A DNA stretch of 64,000 nucleotides from Bacteriovoracaceae bacterium (GCA_947441615.1 CANEUH010000018.1:1-64000), one strand, 5' to 3'; shown: positions 26,453 through 36,193, counted from the stretch's first letter. The notes: generated from the sequence alone by a model not told the origin. Numbers and translations are program-made.

Positions 26453-26935
26453 ATGCAAGATGGTGTTGTTCTATCGACAGTTGACGATTTCCTTAACTGG
26501 GGTCGAAAAAATTCTCTTTGGCCTATGACATTTGGTTTAGCTTGTTGTGCAATCGAGATGATGGCGACAGGTGCTTCCAAATATGATCTCGAGCGCTTTG
26601 GTTGTGGTGCCTTCATGGCTACACCGAGAAGAGCAGATCTTATGATTGTTGCAGGAACTGTGACGCTTAAGATGGCGACTCGAGTGAAAACACTTTATGA
26701 ACAAATGGCTGAGCCAAAATACGTAATCTCAATGGGCTCTTGTGCAAACAAGGGTGGGCCTTACTGGCAGCATGGTTATCACGTTCTAAAGGGCGTTGAT
26801 GAAGTAGTTCCTGTTGATGTTTACGTCCCAGGATGTCCTCCACGTCCAGAAGCCCTCATTGAGGGAGTGATGACACTTCAAAAGAAAATTGCCAACGAGC
26901 GTCTCCTTCGTACTAAGTGGGTAAAACATGCTTAA
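26453..26935 (+). CDS. nuoB: NADH-quinone oxidoreductase subunit B
   Basis: A 160-residue subunit of complex I that holds cluster N2, the last Fe-S centre before quinone. The ligands are visible: the tandem Cys in [11 protein letters not shown], Cys in [10 protein letters not shown] and Cys in [11 protein letters not shown]. Length and motifs are normal. It overlaps nuoC by eight bases. It opens an operon of just nuoB-C-D-I. Confidence 0.97.
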   Translation: MQDGVVLSTVDDFLNWGRKNSLWPMTFGLACCAIEMMATGASKYDLERFGCGAFMATPRRADLMIVAGTVTLKMATRVKTLYEQMAEPKYVISMGSCANKGGPYWQHGYHVLKGVDEVVPVDVYVPGCPPRPEALIEGVMTLQKKIANERLLRTKWVKHA

Positions 26936-27512
26936 TGTTGATGTAAATAAATTAGCTGAACTCATTAATAAGAATGTTCCAGGTGCGAACGCAACTGTGA
27001 GTGTTCCTGAAGACATCAAAAAATGCGATTCAAGTGTTACAGTTGAAGCTTCAAAAATTTATTCAGTTGTTGAATTTCTAAAGACAAATAAAGAGATGCC
27101 TTTTAATTCTCTTCAAGTCATCAGTGGCGTTGATTGGGTTGAATGGATGGAAGTGTGTTACATGATGGCCCACTTTGATCTTCAAAATCCGAGAGAATTT
27201 ATTCTTAAAGTTAAGCTTACTGATCGTGTGAATCCTTCAGTTGATTCAATCGTCCATCATTATGCTGCTGCTAACTTTCAAGAGCGTGAAGTTTACGACA
27301 TGTTTGGTATCCGTTTTAATAATCATCCAGATCATCGCAGGATTCTTTGTCCGGACGACTGGCAAGGGTATCCTTTAAGAAAGGATTACGTTGCTCAAAA
27401 AGATTATAACGGAATGGCCGTTTATCCAGACTCTAAGATGAATTTTGAAGATAGAGAATTTATCGTACGTCAGGATATGATTAAAAAAGCACAAGAAGCA
27501 AAAGCTCAATAA
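26928..27512 (+). CDS. nuoC: NADH-quinone oxidoreductase subunit C
   Basis: A 194-residue 30-kDa-type subunit of the complex I quinone module. The family signature is clear in the C-terminal half: [19 protein letters not shown], then [18 protein letters not shown]. It is separate from NuoD, not fused as in E. coli. It overlaps nuoB and precedes nuoD by 14 bases. Confidence 0.95.
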   Translation: MLNVDVNKLAELINKNVPGANATVSVPEDIKKCDSSVTVEASKIYSVVEFLKTNKEMPFNSLQVISGVDWVEWMEVCYMMAHFDLQNPREFILKVKLTDRVNPSVDSIVHHYAAANFQEREVYDMFGIRFNNHPDHRRILCPDDWQGYPLRKDYVAQKDYNGMAVYPDSKMNFEDREFIVRQDMIKKAQEAKAQ

Positions 27513-27526
27513 GAAGGTAAATATAT

Positions 27527-28702
27527 ATGCAAAGCCGTTGGGATATTGGTGAACCGGAAAAGCCGACCATCAACAAAGATACAGAACAGCTAAAGTCAGA
27601 ACTTCTCACTTTAAATATGGGACCTCAGCATCCTGCGACTCACGGAGTTCTTAGAATTGAGATTTGGACTGACTCTGAAGTGGTTGCTCATGCGATCCCG
27701 CACTTGGGCTACCTCCACCGTTGTATGGAAAAGCATGCTGAAAACTTAGACTATCGTGGTGTCATTCCATTCGTTGATCGTCTTGATTATCTTGCGGCCA
27801 TGAATATGGAGTGGACGTATGTAGCTGCAGTCGAAAAGATGCTGGGCACTGAAGTTCCTCGTCGAGGTGAACTCATTCGTATTATGACGGCTGAGCTTCA
27901 GCGAATTGCCTCTCACTTAATGGCATTCGGTACTTACGCACTCGATTTGGGTGCCTTTACTCCATTCTTATATGCATTTGAGGAGCGTGAGAAAATTCTT
28001 CGTTTGTTTGAGGAAGTTTCTGGGGCCCGTCTTCTTTATAACTACATCTGGATAGGTGGAGTATGGAATGATTGGACTGATGAGCAGCTGGCCAGAGTTT
28101 CAGCTTTCTGTGACACGATGGAAGAAGAGGCAAAAAAATATAACGAACTCGTTTCCATGAATAAAATATTTGTTCAAAGAACAGCGAACGTGGGGATTTT
28201 CTCCCTGCAAGATTGTTTTGATTATGGGGCGACTGGCCCAGTCCTTCGCGGCTCTGGTATGAAGTGGGATCTTCGTAAGAATGCTCCTTATTCACTTTAT
28301 TCTGAGTTCGATTTTGATGTTCCAGTTGGTGAAGCGGAACTTGGTCAAGTTGGTGACTGTTGGAATCGTTATTACGTTCGAATGAAGGAAGTGATTCAAT
28401 CGATTAGAATTATTCGTCAAGTGCTTGAGAAATTAGAGCCAGGTTCAGTGATGGGCAAGGTTCCAAAAGTGATTAAACTTCCAAAGGGTGAAGTCTACAT
28501 GAGACACGAATGTCCTCGTGGAGAGCTTGGTATTCACCTCGTTTCAGAGGGAGACTCTAAGCAGCCATACCGTTTAAAAGTTAAGTCTCCTTGTTTTACC
28601 CACACGTCAATGCTTCCGAGGATTGCTCCTGGGCAAATGATTGCAGACTTTGTAGCAAGTGTTGGTTCAATTGATATCGTATTAGGAGAGGTGGACCGAT
28701 GA
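27527..28702 (+). CDS. nuoD: NADH-quinone oxidoreductase subunit D
   Basis: A 391-residue 49-kDa-type subunit forming the quinone pocket with NuoB. Motifs: NMGPQHPATHGVLRIE with the His that contacts quinone, LGYLHRCMEKHAENL, RGELIRIMTAELQRIASHL and the C-terminal DFVASVGSIDIVLGEVDR. Length is typical. Its stop overlaps the nuoI start by four bases. Confidence 0.97.
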   Translation: MQSRWDIGEPEKPTINKDTEQLKSELLTLNMGPQHPATHGVLRIEIWTDSEVVAHAIPHLGYLHRCMEKHAENLDYRGVIPFVDRLDYLAAMNMEWTYVAAVEKMLGTEVPRRGELIRIMTAELQRIASHLMAFGTYALDLGAFTPFLYAFEEREKILRLFEEVSGARLLYNYIWIGGVWNDWTDEQLARVSAFCDTMEEEAKKYNELVSMNKIFVQRTANVGIFSLQDCFDYGATGPVLRGSGMKWDLRKNAPYSLYSEFDFDVPVGEAELGQVGDCWNRYYVRMKEVIQSIRIIRQVLEKLEPGSVMGKVPKVIKLPKGEVYMRHECPRGELGIHLVSEGDSKQPYRLKVKSPCFTHTSMLPRIAPGQMIADFVASVGSIDIVLGEVDR

Positions 28703-29208
28703 GTACTGCCGTAGAACAAAATAGTTCATTTAAAAATTACTTTAGTGGTCTTTTTAATGGGATCTCTACAACGCTGAAGGGGATGTGGATTACCTTTAGG
28801 TATGTTTGGGCGGTAAAACCCGTTTCAATTGAATACCCTGAGGTTCGTGAGGTTCTTCCTGAGCGCGCTCGCATGCGTCTCTTTAATGATTCTCAAAACT
28901 GTATTTCTTGTACCCAGTGTGCGATGGCATGTCCTGTGGACTGTATTTATATTGCCTCTGAGAAGCTTCCTGAAGGATCTGAGATTAAAAAAACTTCTAA
29001 TGGTCAAGCGATTAGATTGAAACTCACTCAATTTACAATTGATACAGCACTTTGTTGCTATTGTGGTCTTTGTACGACAGTTTGCCCTACAGAATGTTTA
29101 ACACATTCTCATGATTATGAGTTCTCACAATATACAATCGATACGATGAAATATGATTACCTGGCCCCAGATGTAAAAGCGTGGCGAGATAGAATTGTTA
29201 AAGTTTAA
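28699..29208 (+). CDS. nuoI: NADH-quinone oxidoreductase subunit I
   Basis: A 169-residue ferredoxin-like subunit carrying clusters N6a and N6b. The two 4Fe-4S motifs are CISCTQCAMACP and CCYCGLCTTVCP. The N-terminal 35 residues are an amphipathic membrane-contacting helix region. In most operons NuoH lies between D/G and I; here nuoI overlaps nuoD directly and a terminator follows. Confidence 0.95.
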   Translation: MSTAVEQNSSFKNYFSGLFNGISTTLKGMWITFRYVWAVKPVSIEYPEVREVLPERARMRLFNDSQNCISCTQCAMACPVDCIYIASEKLPEGSEIKKTSNGQAIRLKLTQFTIDTALCCYCGLCTTVCPTECLTHSHDYEFSQYTIDTMKYDYLAPDVKAWRDRIVKV

Positions 29209-29219
29209 TTAAAAAACAT

Positions 29220-29246
29220 AGGGCCCAAAACTGGGCCCTTTTTATT
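29220..29246. terminator. Bidirectional intrinsic terminator after nuoI
   Basis: AGGGCCCA, a four-base loop, TGGGCCCT and a T-run form a perfect eight-pair stem. On the plus strand it closes the nuo operon; on the minus strand the stem is followed by TATGTTTTTT and serves the convergent lipoprotein gene, whose stop lies next to it. Confidence 0.92.
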
Positions 29247-29562
29247 TTCTCTCGATAGTTTCAATGACAAATTCATTATTATCAATTCCACCAGTAAATA
29301 CGACAGAGACCTGAGCTCCTACTGGAAGAGATTTTATGAAGTCTATGGCACTCTTTGAGCTATATATACTGACTATGTAGTTGCGTCCTTCAAAAGTCAC
29401 TAGTGAAGGAGATCCTTTTTTTAGGGTTCCATACTTTTTATAGGAAGTATTCGTGCTTGAAGAAAGAGAATCCAAGTTTTCTAACTTGTTTTCTTTTAGT
29501 GTGATGTTATTTCCGCATCCACTTAAGATGAATAAAGAAATGAGTGTTTTACTGAGCATCAC
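29242..29562 (-). CDS. Small lipoprotein, unknown
   Basis: A 106-residue protein with lipobox LSGC at about residues 13-16. The rest is a small beta-rich domain (SLVTFEGRNYIVSIY and AQVSVVFTGG). It overlaps the upstream gene by 14 bases, the last of three genes headed by an amidase. No family recognised. Confidence 0.6.
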   Translation of the reverse strand: MMLSKTLISLFILSGCGNNITLKENKLENLDSLSSSTNTSYKKYGTLKKGSPSLVTFEGRNYIVSIYSSKSAIDFIKSLPVGAQVSVVFTGGIDNNEFVIETIERK

Positions 29563-29941
29563 TTATTGTCCCATCAATTTTTAATTTACCATCTTCTTTA
29601 ACGACTATGAATTCTGCTTCATTTGAGATCGAAATATTTTTATTTATTGATTTTTCTTTTAATGTCGCAAGATAGATTTCTCCCTTACTTCCCTTTTTCC
29701 AACTCATCGTGGTTTGAGATTGGACTAGAGACTCAGGTAGACTTTTAATTTTGTTTATGAGTTCTTTTTTTCCACCACTACCCTTAATAAATTTTTTAGT
29801 GAAGACTTCATCAATAAGTTCTATCTTTTTATGGTCCATAATCGAATCATATTTTTGAAAAAGCTCATTCATCGATTGATCATCAACCCCCAGGGCATAA
29901 AAAGAGATGAATAACATAAAAAAGGTTACTTGAAATCGCAT
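29549..29941 (-). CDS. Small secreted protein, unknown
   Basis: A 130-residue protein with a signal peptide (about 1-18, ending ALG). The mature part resembles a small nuclear-transport-factor-like fold by its pattern (helices, then strands), but the similarity is too weak to assign. It overlaps the amidase gene by 16 bases and the next lipoprotein by 14, so the three are co-translated. Confidence 0.55.
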   Translation of the reverse strand: MRFQVTFFMLFISFYALGVDDQSMNELFQKYDSIMDHKKIELIDEVFTKKFIKGSGGKKELINKIKSLPESLVQSQTTMSWKKGSKGEIYLATLKEKSINKNISISNEAEFIVVKEDGKLKIDGTISDAQ

Positions 29942-30741
29942 CCATACTTCCTAGTAAGAGTGATGATTTTATTGATGTACTCTTTAATCGTTCCCGGGCA
30001 AGAAGTGGGGTGATAGTAGTTGTGCCATTTGATATTATTAATCTTAGGATATTTCTTTTGAAGTTGGCAGGAGAGTCTCGCTACCAAGTCTTGAGTAGAC
30101 TTAGTTGGGTAACGAGGTTTATCTAAAGGGTAACCGTTAGGATTTGTTTTTGAAAATGGAGCATAGTTACCGATAACTACAATTCCTATAGTGGTAACAT
30201 TGGCCTTGATTTTCCCATTTCGGATCAAATTAGGATTAATCTTAAATTCTTGGTTTTCTCTTCCACAAGTGATCAAACCATCATCCCACATTTTTTTTTG
30301 CTCTTCATTCATGGGGACAAAGGCATCGGATCCAGCATGTGCCCCGACGAGCTCCATAGGTCTAGCTTCCGTAACTTTAGCTTTTGGTGTTGAGCCGCCA
30401 TTATAGGGAGAATTGACGGCATAAGAGTAAGCAATCATATACCAAGGGTCTTCCGGAGTTCCTCTCGCAAGATGGAGGCCATTGATTTGTTCAGGAGTCG
30501 TAGTGTTGATGGTTTCTGAATGATGGATCACAATTGTATCCACCATTTCTGTGGGCCTTCTACAAAAACTCGCCTTAGGATTTCTCTCATATTGGGCCGT
30601 ATGAATTGTCACATACTCAATGGGCCACTGAGGAACCAATGGACGAAAAATATTTTGATCTTGAGAGCAATTAGAACAGTCCTGTCCAGAGACAGAAAGG
30701 GAGATCATTAAGGAAAGTAGTGGTAGTAAAATGTTTTTCAA
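29926..30741 (-). CDS. Secreted N-acetylmuramoyl-L-alanine amidase (Amidase_2/PGRP)
   Basis: A 271-residue exported enzyme (signal peptide ending VSG). It cleaves the bond between MurNAc and the stem peptide. The zinc ligands are visible: His in DTIVIHHSET, and His and Cys in YYHPTSCPG. YSYAVNS and GAHAGSDAF are further PGRP-fold markers. Cys pairs at the N-terminus (DCSNCSQ) may form a disulfide. It heads a three-gene operon with two small exported proteins. Confidence 0.87.
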   Translation of the reverse strand: MKNILLPLLSLMISLSVSGQDCSNCSQDQNIFRPLVPQWPIEYVTIHTAQYERNPKASFCRRPTEMVDTIVIHHSETINTTTPEQINGLHLARGTPEDPWYMIAYSYAVNSPYNGGSTPKAKVTEARPMELVGAHAGSDAFVPMNEEQKKMWDDGLITCGRENQEFKINPNLIRNGKIKANVTTIGIVVIGNYAPFSKTNPNGYPLDKPRYPTKSTQDLVARLSCQLQKKYPKINNIKWHNYYHPTSCPGTIKEYINKIITLTRKYGCDFK

Positions 30742-30842
30742 ATAGACCTCTGATTCCTTATCGGTTCAGTCAGGTAAATCTTGAGAAATAAATATTCTTG
30801 AGAATTTGTGCTGTTGCATTATGATAAAGGAAGGAGAACATA

Positions 30843-31145
30843 ATGGAATTTAAAAGCTTTAGAGAATTCTATCCCTTTTACCTACGTGAACACTCAAATT
30901 TAATTTGTAGAAGGCTCCACTTTATAGGTACTTGCGGCGTCATTTCTTTACTGCTTTTATTCTTCTTTACTGGCCACCTTGTGACGATTGGATTGATTCC
31001 AATTGTTGGTTATGGTTTTGCATGGGTTGGTCATTTTGTTTTTGAGAAAAATCGTCCGGCCACTTTTAAATACCCCTTCTATAGTTTACTTGGCGACTTC
31101 AAAATGTTTTGGGAAATTTTGACGGGAAAAATTTCTGCATTCTAA
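30843..31145 (+). CDS. DUF962/Mpo1-like membrane protein
   Basis: A 100-residue protein with two hydrophobic segments. FREFYPFYLREHSNLICRRL, then HFIGT and GYGFAWVGHFVFEKN, is the signature of the Mpo1/DUF962 family; the yeast member is a Fe-dependent dioxygenase acting on 2-hydroxy fatty acids, and the conserved His residues are present here. GGAGAA precedes the start. Substrate in bacteria is not known. Confidence 0.85.
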   Translation: MEFKSFREFYPFYLREHSNLICRRLHFIGTCGVISLLLLFFFTGHLVTIGLIPIVGYGFAWVGHFVFEKNRPATFKYPFYSLLGDFKMFWEILTGKISAF

Positions 31146-31930
31146 GAACTAGCACTCGAGTAACTCTTTAAACCCTTTCTCCACACTGAAAGAACGACGA
31201 TCCATAATCCCGAAGTGACAAGGATGAGGTGAAAAATTGTTTGGAGATTAAATCCTTCGATAAAAATGCGCGCAGGAAAAGAGGCAATGAGTCCAAAGGG
31301 TAACACCACTGTGAACAGCACTCTTAGCCAGCCTTTAAAAATTCGATCAGGCCTCTCCATTGCAAGTCCAAGAGTATAAAAGAGATCAATAAATCCTTTC
31401 GCACTTTGAGTCCAAAAAACGGGAAGAATCATCAGCATTTGGATGCAGTAGTAAATGAGTGAGCCATTAATCAATAAAATGATCAGTCCAAAGAGCGATA
31501 AAAGATTCCAATCCTGAGAATAAGAAAAAAGACTATGGAAGAAAAAAACGGCAGCGATCATGAGATTAATAAATGAATTTGCAGAGAATTCACGTAGGGA
31601 GAGAAAGAATAAAGGAGAAACAGGACGAATGAGGTAATAATCAAGCTCCCCTCGATTAATGTAAAAAGGAAGCCACCACATATTAGTAGAAAAAACAGTC
31701 ATATTGATTGCATCAACGAGAAGATAGCAGCCAACGAATATCATCATTTGCTCTTCATTCCATCCAGCGATGAGAGGAGTGTGAAGGAGTAAAATCTTAA
31801 ATAGAGCGATATTAACAAAATAATACATGATATCCATCGCGATTCTAAAAAAGAAATCGATCCGGAATTCTAAGGCTTTTGAAAAAGAAAACTGTAGAAA
31901 GAAAAAGTAGAGCCTGAGATATCTTTTCAT
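31142..31930 (-). CDS. ABC-2 type exporter permease
   Basis: A 262-residue permease with about six TM segments, of the DUF990-like ABC-2 type. The start is placed at 31930, where ATG overlaps the upstream stop (ATGA) and AGGAG lies seven bases upstream; the longer frame is not needed. It forms a transporter with the paired permease and the ATPase of the same operon. Cargo unknown; it need not be a drug. Confidence 0.85.
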   Translation of the reverse strand: MKRYLRLYFFFLQFSFSKALEFRIDFFFRIAMDIMYYFVNIALFKILLLHTPLIAGWNEEQMMIFVGCYLLVDAINMTVFSTNMWWLPFYINRGELDYYLIRPVSPLFFLSLREFSANSFINLMIAAVFFFHSLFSYSQDWNLLSLFGLIILLINGSLIYYCIQMLMILPVFWTQSAKGFIDLFYTLGLAMERPDRIFKGWLRVLFTVVLPFGLIASFPARIFIEGFNLQTIFHLILVTSGLWIVVLSVWRKGLKSYSSASS

Positions 31931-32724
31931 ATCCCGACTCCTGAATAAGTATATTGACCTTTCTCCCACAGGCGCTTAGCGAGCCAGTTAAAGATCAAAG
32001 ACCATACCAACAATATGACAACTCCAAGAATCATTTCCTTAGTTGATAATTTTCCCATCATGGCATTAATGGGTAGAGAAACAAAATAGGGAAAGGGAGT
32101 AAATTGAATGATTTTTTGTAAAATATCTGGAAAAAAGTTTAATGGAATATAAGCTCCCCCGAAGAAAAAACACAAAAATCTTGCCATCACCATTAAAGAC
32201 CAGATGTTATCCGCCCAGATTGAGATAAGTTCGATGAAAAGCGCCAAGTTACAATAAGCGTAAGAAGCCAACATGAAGAAGAACAATCCATAACTAAGTT
32301 GGATGACTTGATTGAGATCAAATTGATCAAAGATAAGCTGATATCCAATGAAGGCGAGGCATAGTTGAAGGCCATAAAAAGCACTATAAGTCAGGTAGGT
32401 CAGGGTTTTATAATTAAAAAATGAGATAGGGTATAATAGATAACGATTAAAAGTGCCCTCGTAAATTTCACGAGAAAGAAACCCCATGTTTTCTCCCGTG
32501 AGCATTTTTGAACCAATAGGAACGATGAGGTAATAGAGAGTCATGGTTTCAATGGTATATCCTTCCATGACTGTTTTTCCGGAAGCCTCAAAGATCGCCT
32601 GCCAAAGTGAGCGGGCAATAAAAATTTGAATACATGTTTGGCCAAGGAAAGTGACCCAGAAATCAGTTCTGAAAGCGAGAATTTTTCTTATCTCGGACGC
32701 GACAACAAACCGCCACCATTTCAT
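31927..32724 (-). CDS. ABC-2 type exporter permease
   Basis: A 265-residue permease with six hydrophobic segments. It contains GENMGFLSREIYEGTFNRYL, the cytoplasmic loop typical of this ABC-2 group, followed by YPISFFNYKTLTYL. It overlaps the ATPase gene by four bases upstream and the second permease by four bases downstream. Two non-identical permeases and one ATPase make a heteromeric exporter. Confidence 0.85.
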   Translation of the reverse strand: MKWWRFVVASEIRKILAFRTDFWVTFLGQTCIQIFIARSLWQAIFEASGKTVMEGYTIETMTLYYLIVPIGSKMLTGENMGFLSREIYEGTFNRYLLYPISFFNYKTLTYLTYSAFYGLQLCLAFIGYQLIFDQFDLNQVIQLSYGLFFFMLASYAYCNLALFIELISIWADNIWSLMVMARFLCFFFGGAYIPLNFFPDILQKIIQFTPFPYFVSLPINAMMGKLSTKEMILGVVILLVWSLIFNWLAKRLWEKGQYTYSGVGI

Positions 32725-33647
32725 GGGGATTTAATTCCATAATTCATTATAGACTCAATGATGTCATTAACCGATGGATCGTGAATATTGAGATCGAGAA
32801 TATCATTAGATTTAAAGAGTTCTGAAGTTGTCGAACCAAGCTCAGAGCGACGAACATTCACTTTAAATGTTTTCTCTTTTGTTGTGACTGTTAGCCTCTT
32901 TTCATCTCCCATCATTTTTTGAACTTCGCTGAGGGCACCATCGTAGACGAATTCGCCTTCCTTTATAATCATAATGCGTGGACATAGCTCTTTAATATCT
33001 TCCATGTAGTGGGAAGTGAGGATCGTAATAGGTTTAAATTCAGATTGATAATTCCTCATAAATTCTCGTACAGCTTTCTGAGCAGAGATATCTAGTCCGA
33101 TCGTCGGTTCATCAAGAAAAATCACCTTCGGCTGGTGAAGTAACGCCGCCATCAGTTCAATCTTCATCCTCTCACCAAGAGAGAGTTTTCTCACTTGAGT
33201 TTTTAGCTGGTCCTTTATCATGAGAGTGTCAGCTAGAAATTCAATATTCTTTTTAAAAAGAAAATCATCGATTTGATAGATCTCTTTTAAAAGTAGAAAA
33301 CTATCAAGGGCAGGAAGATCCCACCAGACCTGTGCTTTCTGTCCCATAATGAGAGACATTTGTCTTCTGTAGTTATTATCTCTTTCCCATGGTTTAAAGC
33401 CTAAAATGGTTGCTTCACCGGAAGTCGGGTGAACAATTCCAGCTAGGATTTTAACAAGAGTTGTTTTCCCTGCACCGTTAGCTCCAATGAGACCAACGAT
33501 TTCTCCTTGCTGTATTTTAAAACTCACTGACTTTAAAGCTTCTTTGATGACTTTTTCTCGTTTAAATAAAGCCTTCAAAGAACCCTTAAGACCCGGCTCT
33601 TTTCGGTGAGAGATAAAAGTTTTTCTAAGGTTTTTGACTTCGATCAT
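32721..33647 (-). CDS. ABC transporter ATPase of the ABC-2 exporter
   Basis: A 308-residue nucleotide-binding subunit. Walker A GANGAGKTTLVK, signature LSLGERMKIELMAALL, Walker B VIFLDEPTIGLD and the switch His in LTSHYMEDI are all present. A preceding segment (TFISHRKEPGLKGSLKALF) is typical of the group that pairs with DUF990-like permeases. It overlaps the methyltransferase gene upstream by four bases. Confidence 0.92.
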   Translation of the reverse strand: MIEVKNLRKTFISHRKEPGLKGSLKALFKREKVIKEALKSVSFKIQQGEIVGLIGANGAGKTTLVKILAGIVHPTSGEATILGFKPWERDNNYRRQMSLIMGQKAQVWWDLPALDSFLLLKEIYQIDDFLFKKNIEFLADTLMIKDQLKTQVRKLSLGERMKIELMAALLHQPKVIFLDEPTIGLDISAQKAVREFMRNYQSEFKPITILTSHYMEDIKELCPRIMIIKEGEFVYDGALSEVQKMMGDEKRLTVTTKEKTFKVNVRRSELGSTTSELFKSNDILDLNIHDPSVNDIIESIMNYGIKSP

Positions 33648-34855
33648 TGCTTCTCCAGAACGATGCCCTTAAGGTAGCTTCCTTCAGGAAAACCCTTTAA
33701 TGTGGGGCAATCTTGTGCCAGCTGAAGTCGTGTGATCATTTTATAGTTGAGCTTTAGTTCTGTGAGATAGTCTTTTAAAATGCGATCAAATTTTTCCTGT
33801 CCCACTTGATGGGTATTAAGAAAGATCACTAGTTTTCCAGATGGCTTAAGAAGCTTGTTCATCTTTTCGAGAAGGTCTTTGTACGCCTTGATGGCAGAGG
33901 TTCTTTTTTCTCCATCTGAAGAAGAAGATGGTGGGTCACAAATAATAAAATCAAATGACTTATTGTTGGCCATTAATTCATCTAAGGCATCATCAACACT
34001 TTTTGTCATGGCTTCATGTTCAGTGTGGTTTAGATCGGGATTAAGAGCAATATTTTGCTGAAGCCACTCAATATATTTTGGAGATAAATCGACCGAAACA
34101 ACATTGGTCGCCCCAAGTTTCATCGACCAAAGAGAAAAAGCTCCTGTATAGCTATATAAATTTAAAACACTCATCCCAGGATTTATAAATTTCGAAAGAT
34201 GATGTCGAATGGAACTCATATCAGTATAGAGGCCATGATCATAGGATGAACCTAAACGGATAAGATACTGGATCCCAAATTCGGAAAGATGGAATTCATC
34301 TCTGCGATTTTGATCTTGTGAATTGATGGGTAGTTTTTGAAGTTCTTTTGTTTCTCCGCGCAGTTGAAACCAGACATTTTCGTCCCTAATCTCAGGAAAC
34401 ACTTCTTGGAGAGTCGTTTGAATAATGGATTTATACCGATTCCAAAACCCGGTGTAGAATTGGATAAGAACTCTATCTTTAAGTCTTTGAATAAAAAGTC
34501 CAGGAAGCTGATCGGCCTCGCCGAAAACGAGATAATAGTTCTCTCGTTCTTTGAGTTCTTTTTGTTGAATTCTTTTTTCAAATGCTAAGTCTAGTCTTCC
34601 TTGAATACTCGCGGTGAAGTGCTGTGCCTCGCGATCAAAAGGAAATTTCGTACTCCAGACTCTGGCCTTAACATTTTTGTGGTAAGGATCATGCATTAAA
34701 AGGGCGAGGGGACGTTTTCTCTCGTCCATCGCTATGACAAATTCTGATTGTCTGGGGAAGCGGTTAGAAAAATTATCCGATGTGATCCAAGGATGACCCT
34801 GGCGTAATAATTTAATAGATACCGGATGAATCAGGCATTCAGGAATTTTGTTCAT
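33644..34855 (-). CDS. RlmI/RlmK-type rRNA cytosine-5 methyltransferase
   Basis: A 403-residue SAM enzyme. The N-terminal PUA-like domain (LLRQGHPWITSDN) binds RNA. The C-terminal Rossmann domain shows motif I VLNLYSYTGAFSLWSMKLGA, VVSVDLSPKYIEW and the catalytic/acidic motif FIICDPPSSSSDGEK. This is the COG1092 layout of RlmI-like enzymes acting on 23S rRNA; the exact base cannot be inferred. It heads the ABC operon by overlap, but functional linkage is unlikely. Confidence 0.87.
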   Translation of the reverse strand: MNKIPECLIHPVSIKLLRQGHPWITSDNFSNRFPRQSEFVIAMDERKRPLALLMHDPYHKNVKARVWSTKFPFDREAQHFTASIQGRLDLAFEKRIQQKELKERENYYLVFGEADQLPGLFIQRLKDRVLIQFYTGFWNRYKSIIQTTLQEVFPEIRDENVWFQLRGETKELQKLPINSQDQNRRDEFHLSEFGIQYLIRLGSSYDHGLYTDMSSIRHHLSKFINPGMSVLNLYSYTGAFSLWSMKLGATNVVSVDLSPKYIEWLQQNIALNPDLNHTEHEAMTKSVDDALDELMANNKSFDFIICDPPSSSSDGEKRTSAIKAYKDLLEKMNKLLKPSGKLVIFLNTHQVGQEKFDRILKDYLTELKLNYKMITRLQLAQDCPTLKGFPEGSYLKGIVLEKQ

Positions 34856-34870
34856 GTAAAGTCCGAGAGA

Positions 34871-35173
34871 TTATTGCTTAAGGTTATTTATTCTCTCTTC
34901 AGTTTTATCTAGGAGTCTTAATAGAATATTGGTTGCAAGATATGGGTTCTTCATATGATCAGCTATCTTTAACTGATTCATAATCTGTTCGCACTCTGAA
35001 CCGACTTCATTTTGAAAAGGATCAAAATTAAGACCTAGGAACTGAAGTTTTTTCATGATGAGTTCGACTTCAACAACACTTTTGATTTCTAGCAGAGTTT
35101 TCTCAAATGAGACAACATAGTCCTCATGAGAGTTCGTCACCTTTGTATCAATTTGTTTCTGAAGTGAATTCAT
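34871..35173 (-). CDS. Small helical protein, unknown
   Basis: A 100-residue acidic, helix-rich cytosolic protein (for example KTLLEIKSVVEVELIMKKL). One Cys; no signal peptide or TM. It ends 15 bases before the methyltransferase start, so the two may share a transcript. No family recognised. Confidence 0.5.
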   Translation of the reverse strand: MNSLQKQIDTKVTNSHEDYVVSFEKTLLEIKSVVEVELIMKKLQFLGLNFDPFQNEVGSECEQIMNQLKIADHMKNPYLATNILLRLLDKTEERINNLKQ

Positions 35174-35253
35174 AGAACAGAAATTATGACAACACCTTGC
35201 AGCCTGTCAATGAATGGGAGAATGTTTAGACGATTTTTTTAGGGAGTTGTTTC

Positions 35254-36123
35254 ATGTCCTATGTTTTTTATTTTGTTATTATATTATCCCTTGTCCTGTG
35301 GGTGGAAGCCCCTTTTTTACTCGTTCCTAACCTGCTGATTACACGAAAAGACAAGGGCGATGAGCTGGAGCATTGGCTAAAGCAATTTAACTGGGGAGGT
35401 CGCATCGATTCTTCCATTTCCACAAAACTTCCAGAATATAAATTTTATTCAGGGGTCATCAACATACTTTTAGAACTTTCAAGAAAGATGGGTGGAACTT
35501 ATCAAGAATCTTTGATCTTTCTGAGAGAAAGTCTTCAGGGTGATAAGCAGTTTGAAAAAAAAATGAAAGAAACGGTCAGAGGTGTTTATCTTCAGATGGG
35601 TATGATGGTGATTCTTACTTGGGGTTTTATCTTCGCAGCTCTGAAAATTGTTGATTTAGAAATTGAGATTAAAAAATTATTAATGATCTTTTTCTGGCAA
35701 ACAAGTGGCATAGGGGCCCTACCGTTCTTATTACAATATTTTCGTAAAAGATATTTTTCCGATATCGGTCAGTTGTGGAAGATTCTTCTTAGTCTGAAAT
35801 CTTTATCTAAGGTACCACTCTCTAGGACAGAAGTTTTAACATACGCAGGGGTGCAGGAGCTTAAATCCATTAAACAAACATCCTTGGAAATTATTGTGTC
35901 CAAGCTGAAAGAAACCTGTCATAAAACATTAAAATACGGCACTTCCTATGACGAGGATCTTCGGTATTTGATGGAAGAACTTCGGTTTGTTGAAAAATGG
36001 CATTATGAACTCTTTGAAAAAAGACTCATGGTGATAAAATTGGTCCTTCTGTCAGTCTTTTTCCTCCCATCGTATCTCGTATTTATTTTCTTTTTATTGG
36101 AGGATTTGAAGCTCCTCATGTGA
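35254..36123 (+). CDS. Membrane protein with TadB/TadC-like layout
   Basis: A 289-residue protein: TM1 at 4-24, a cytosolic stretch, paired TMs at about 117-134 and 143-162, a long cytosolic helical domain, and a C-terminal TM at 260-283. This order and the helical loops (GGTYQESLIFLRESLQGDK; TSYDEDLRYLMEELRFVE) resemble the TadB/TadC inner-membrane platform of Flp pili. A Tad operon lacking an obvious TadB/C lies 1.7 kb downstream. AGGGAG precedes the start. The call rests on topology and context, not on a clear motif. Confidence 0.42.
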   Translation: MSYVFYFVIILSLVLWVEAPFLLVPNLLITRKDKGDELEHWLKQFNWGGRIDSSISTKLPEYKFYSGVINILLELSRKMGGTYQESLIFLRESLQGDKQFEKKMKETVRGVYLQMGMMVILTWGFIFAALKIVDLEIEIKKLLMIFFWQTSGIGALPFLLQYFRKRYFSDIGQLWKILLSLKSLSKVPLSRTEVLTYAGVQELKSIKQTSLEIIVSKLKETCHKTLKYGTSYDEDLRYLMEELRFVEKWHYELFEKRLMVIKLVLLSVFFLPSYLVFIFFLLEDLKLLM

Positions 36124-36193
36124 GTCTAAACTTTGGACATTTTGCCATCAACTGTGCTTTAATGAGGCTTCTAAAAATTCAAAGGAAGTCTCA

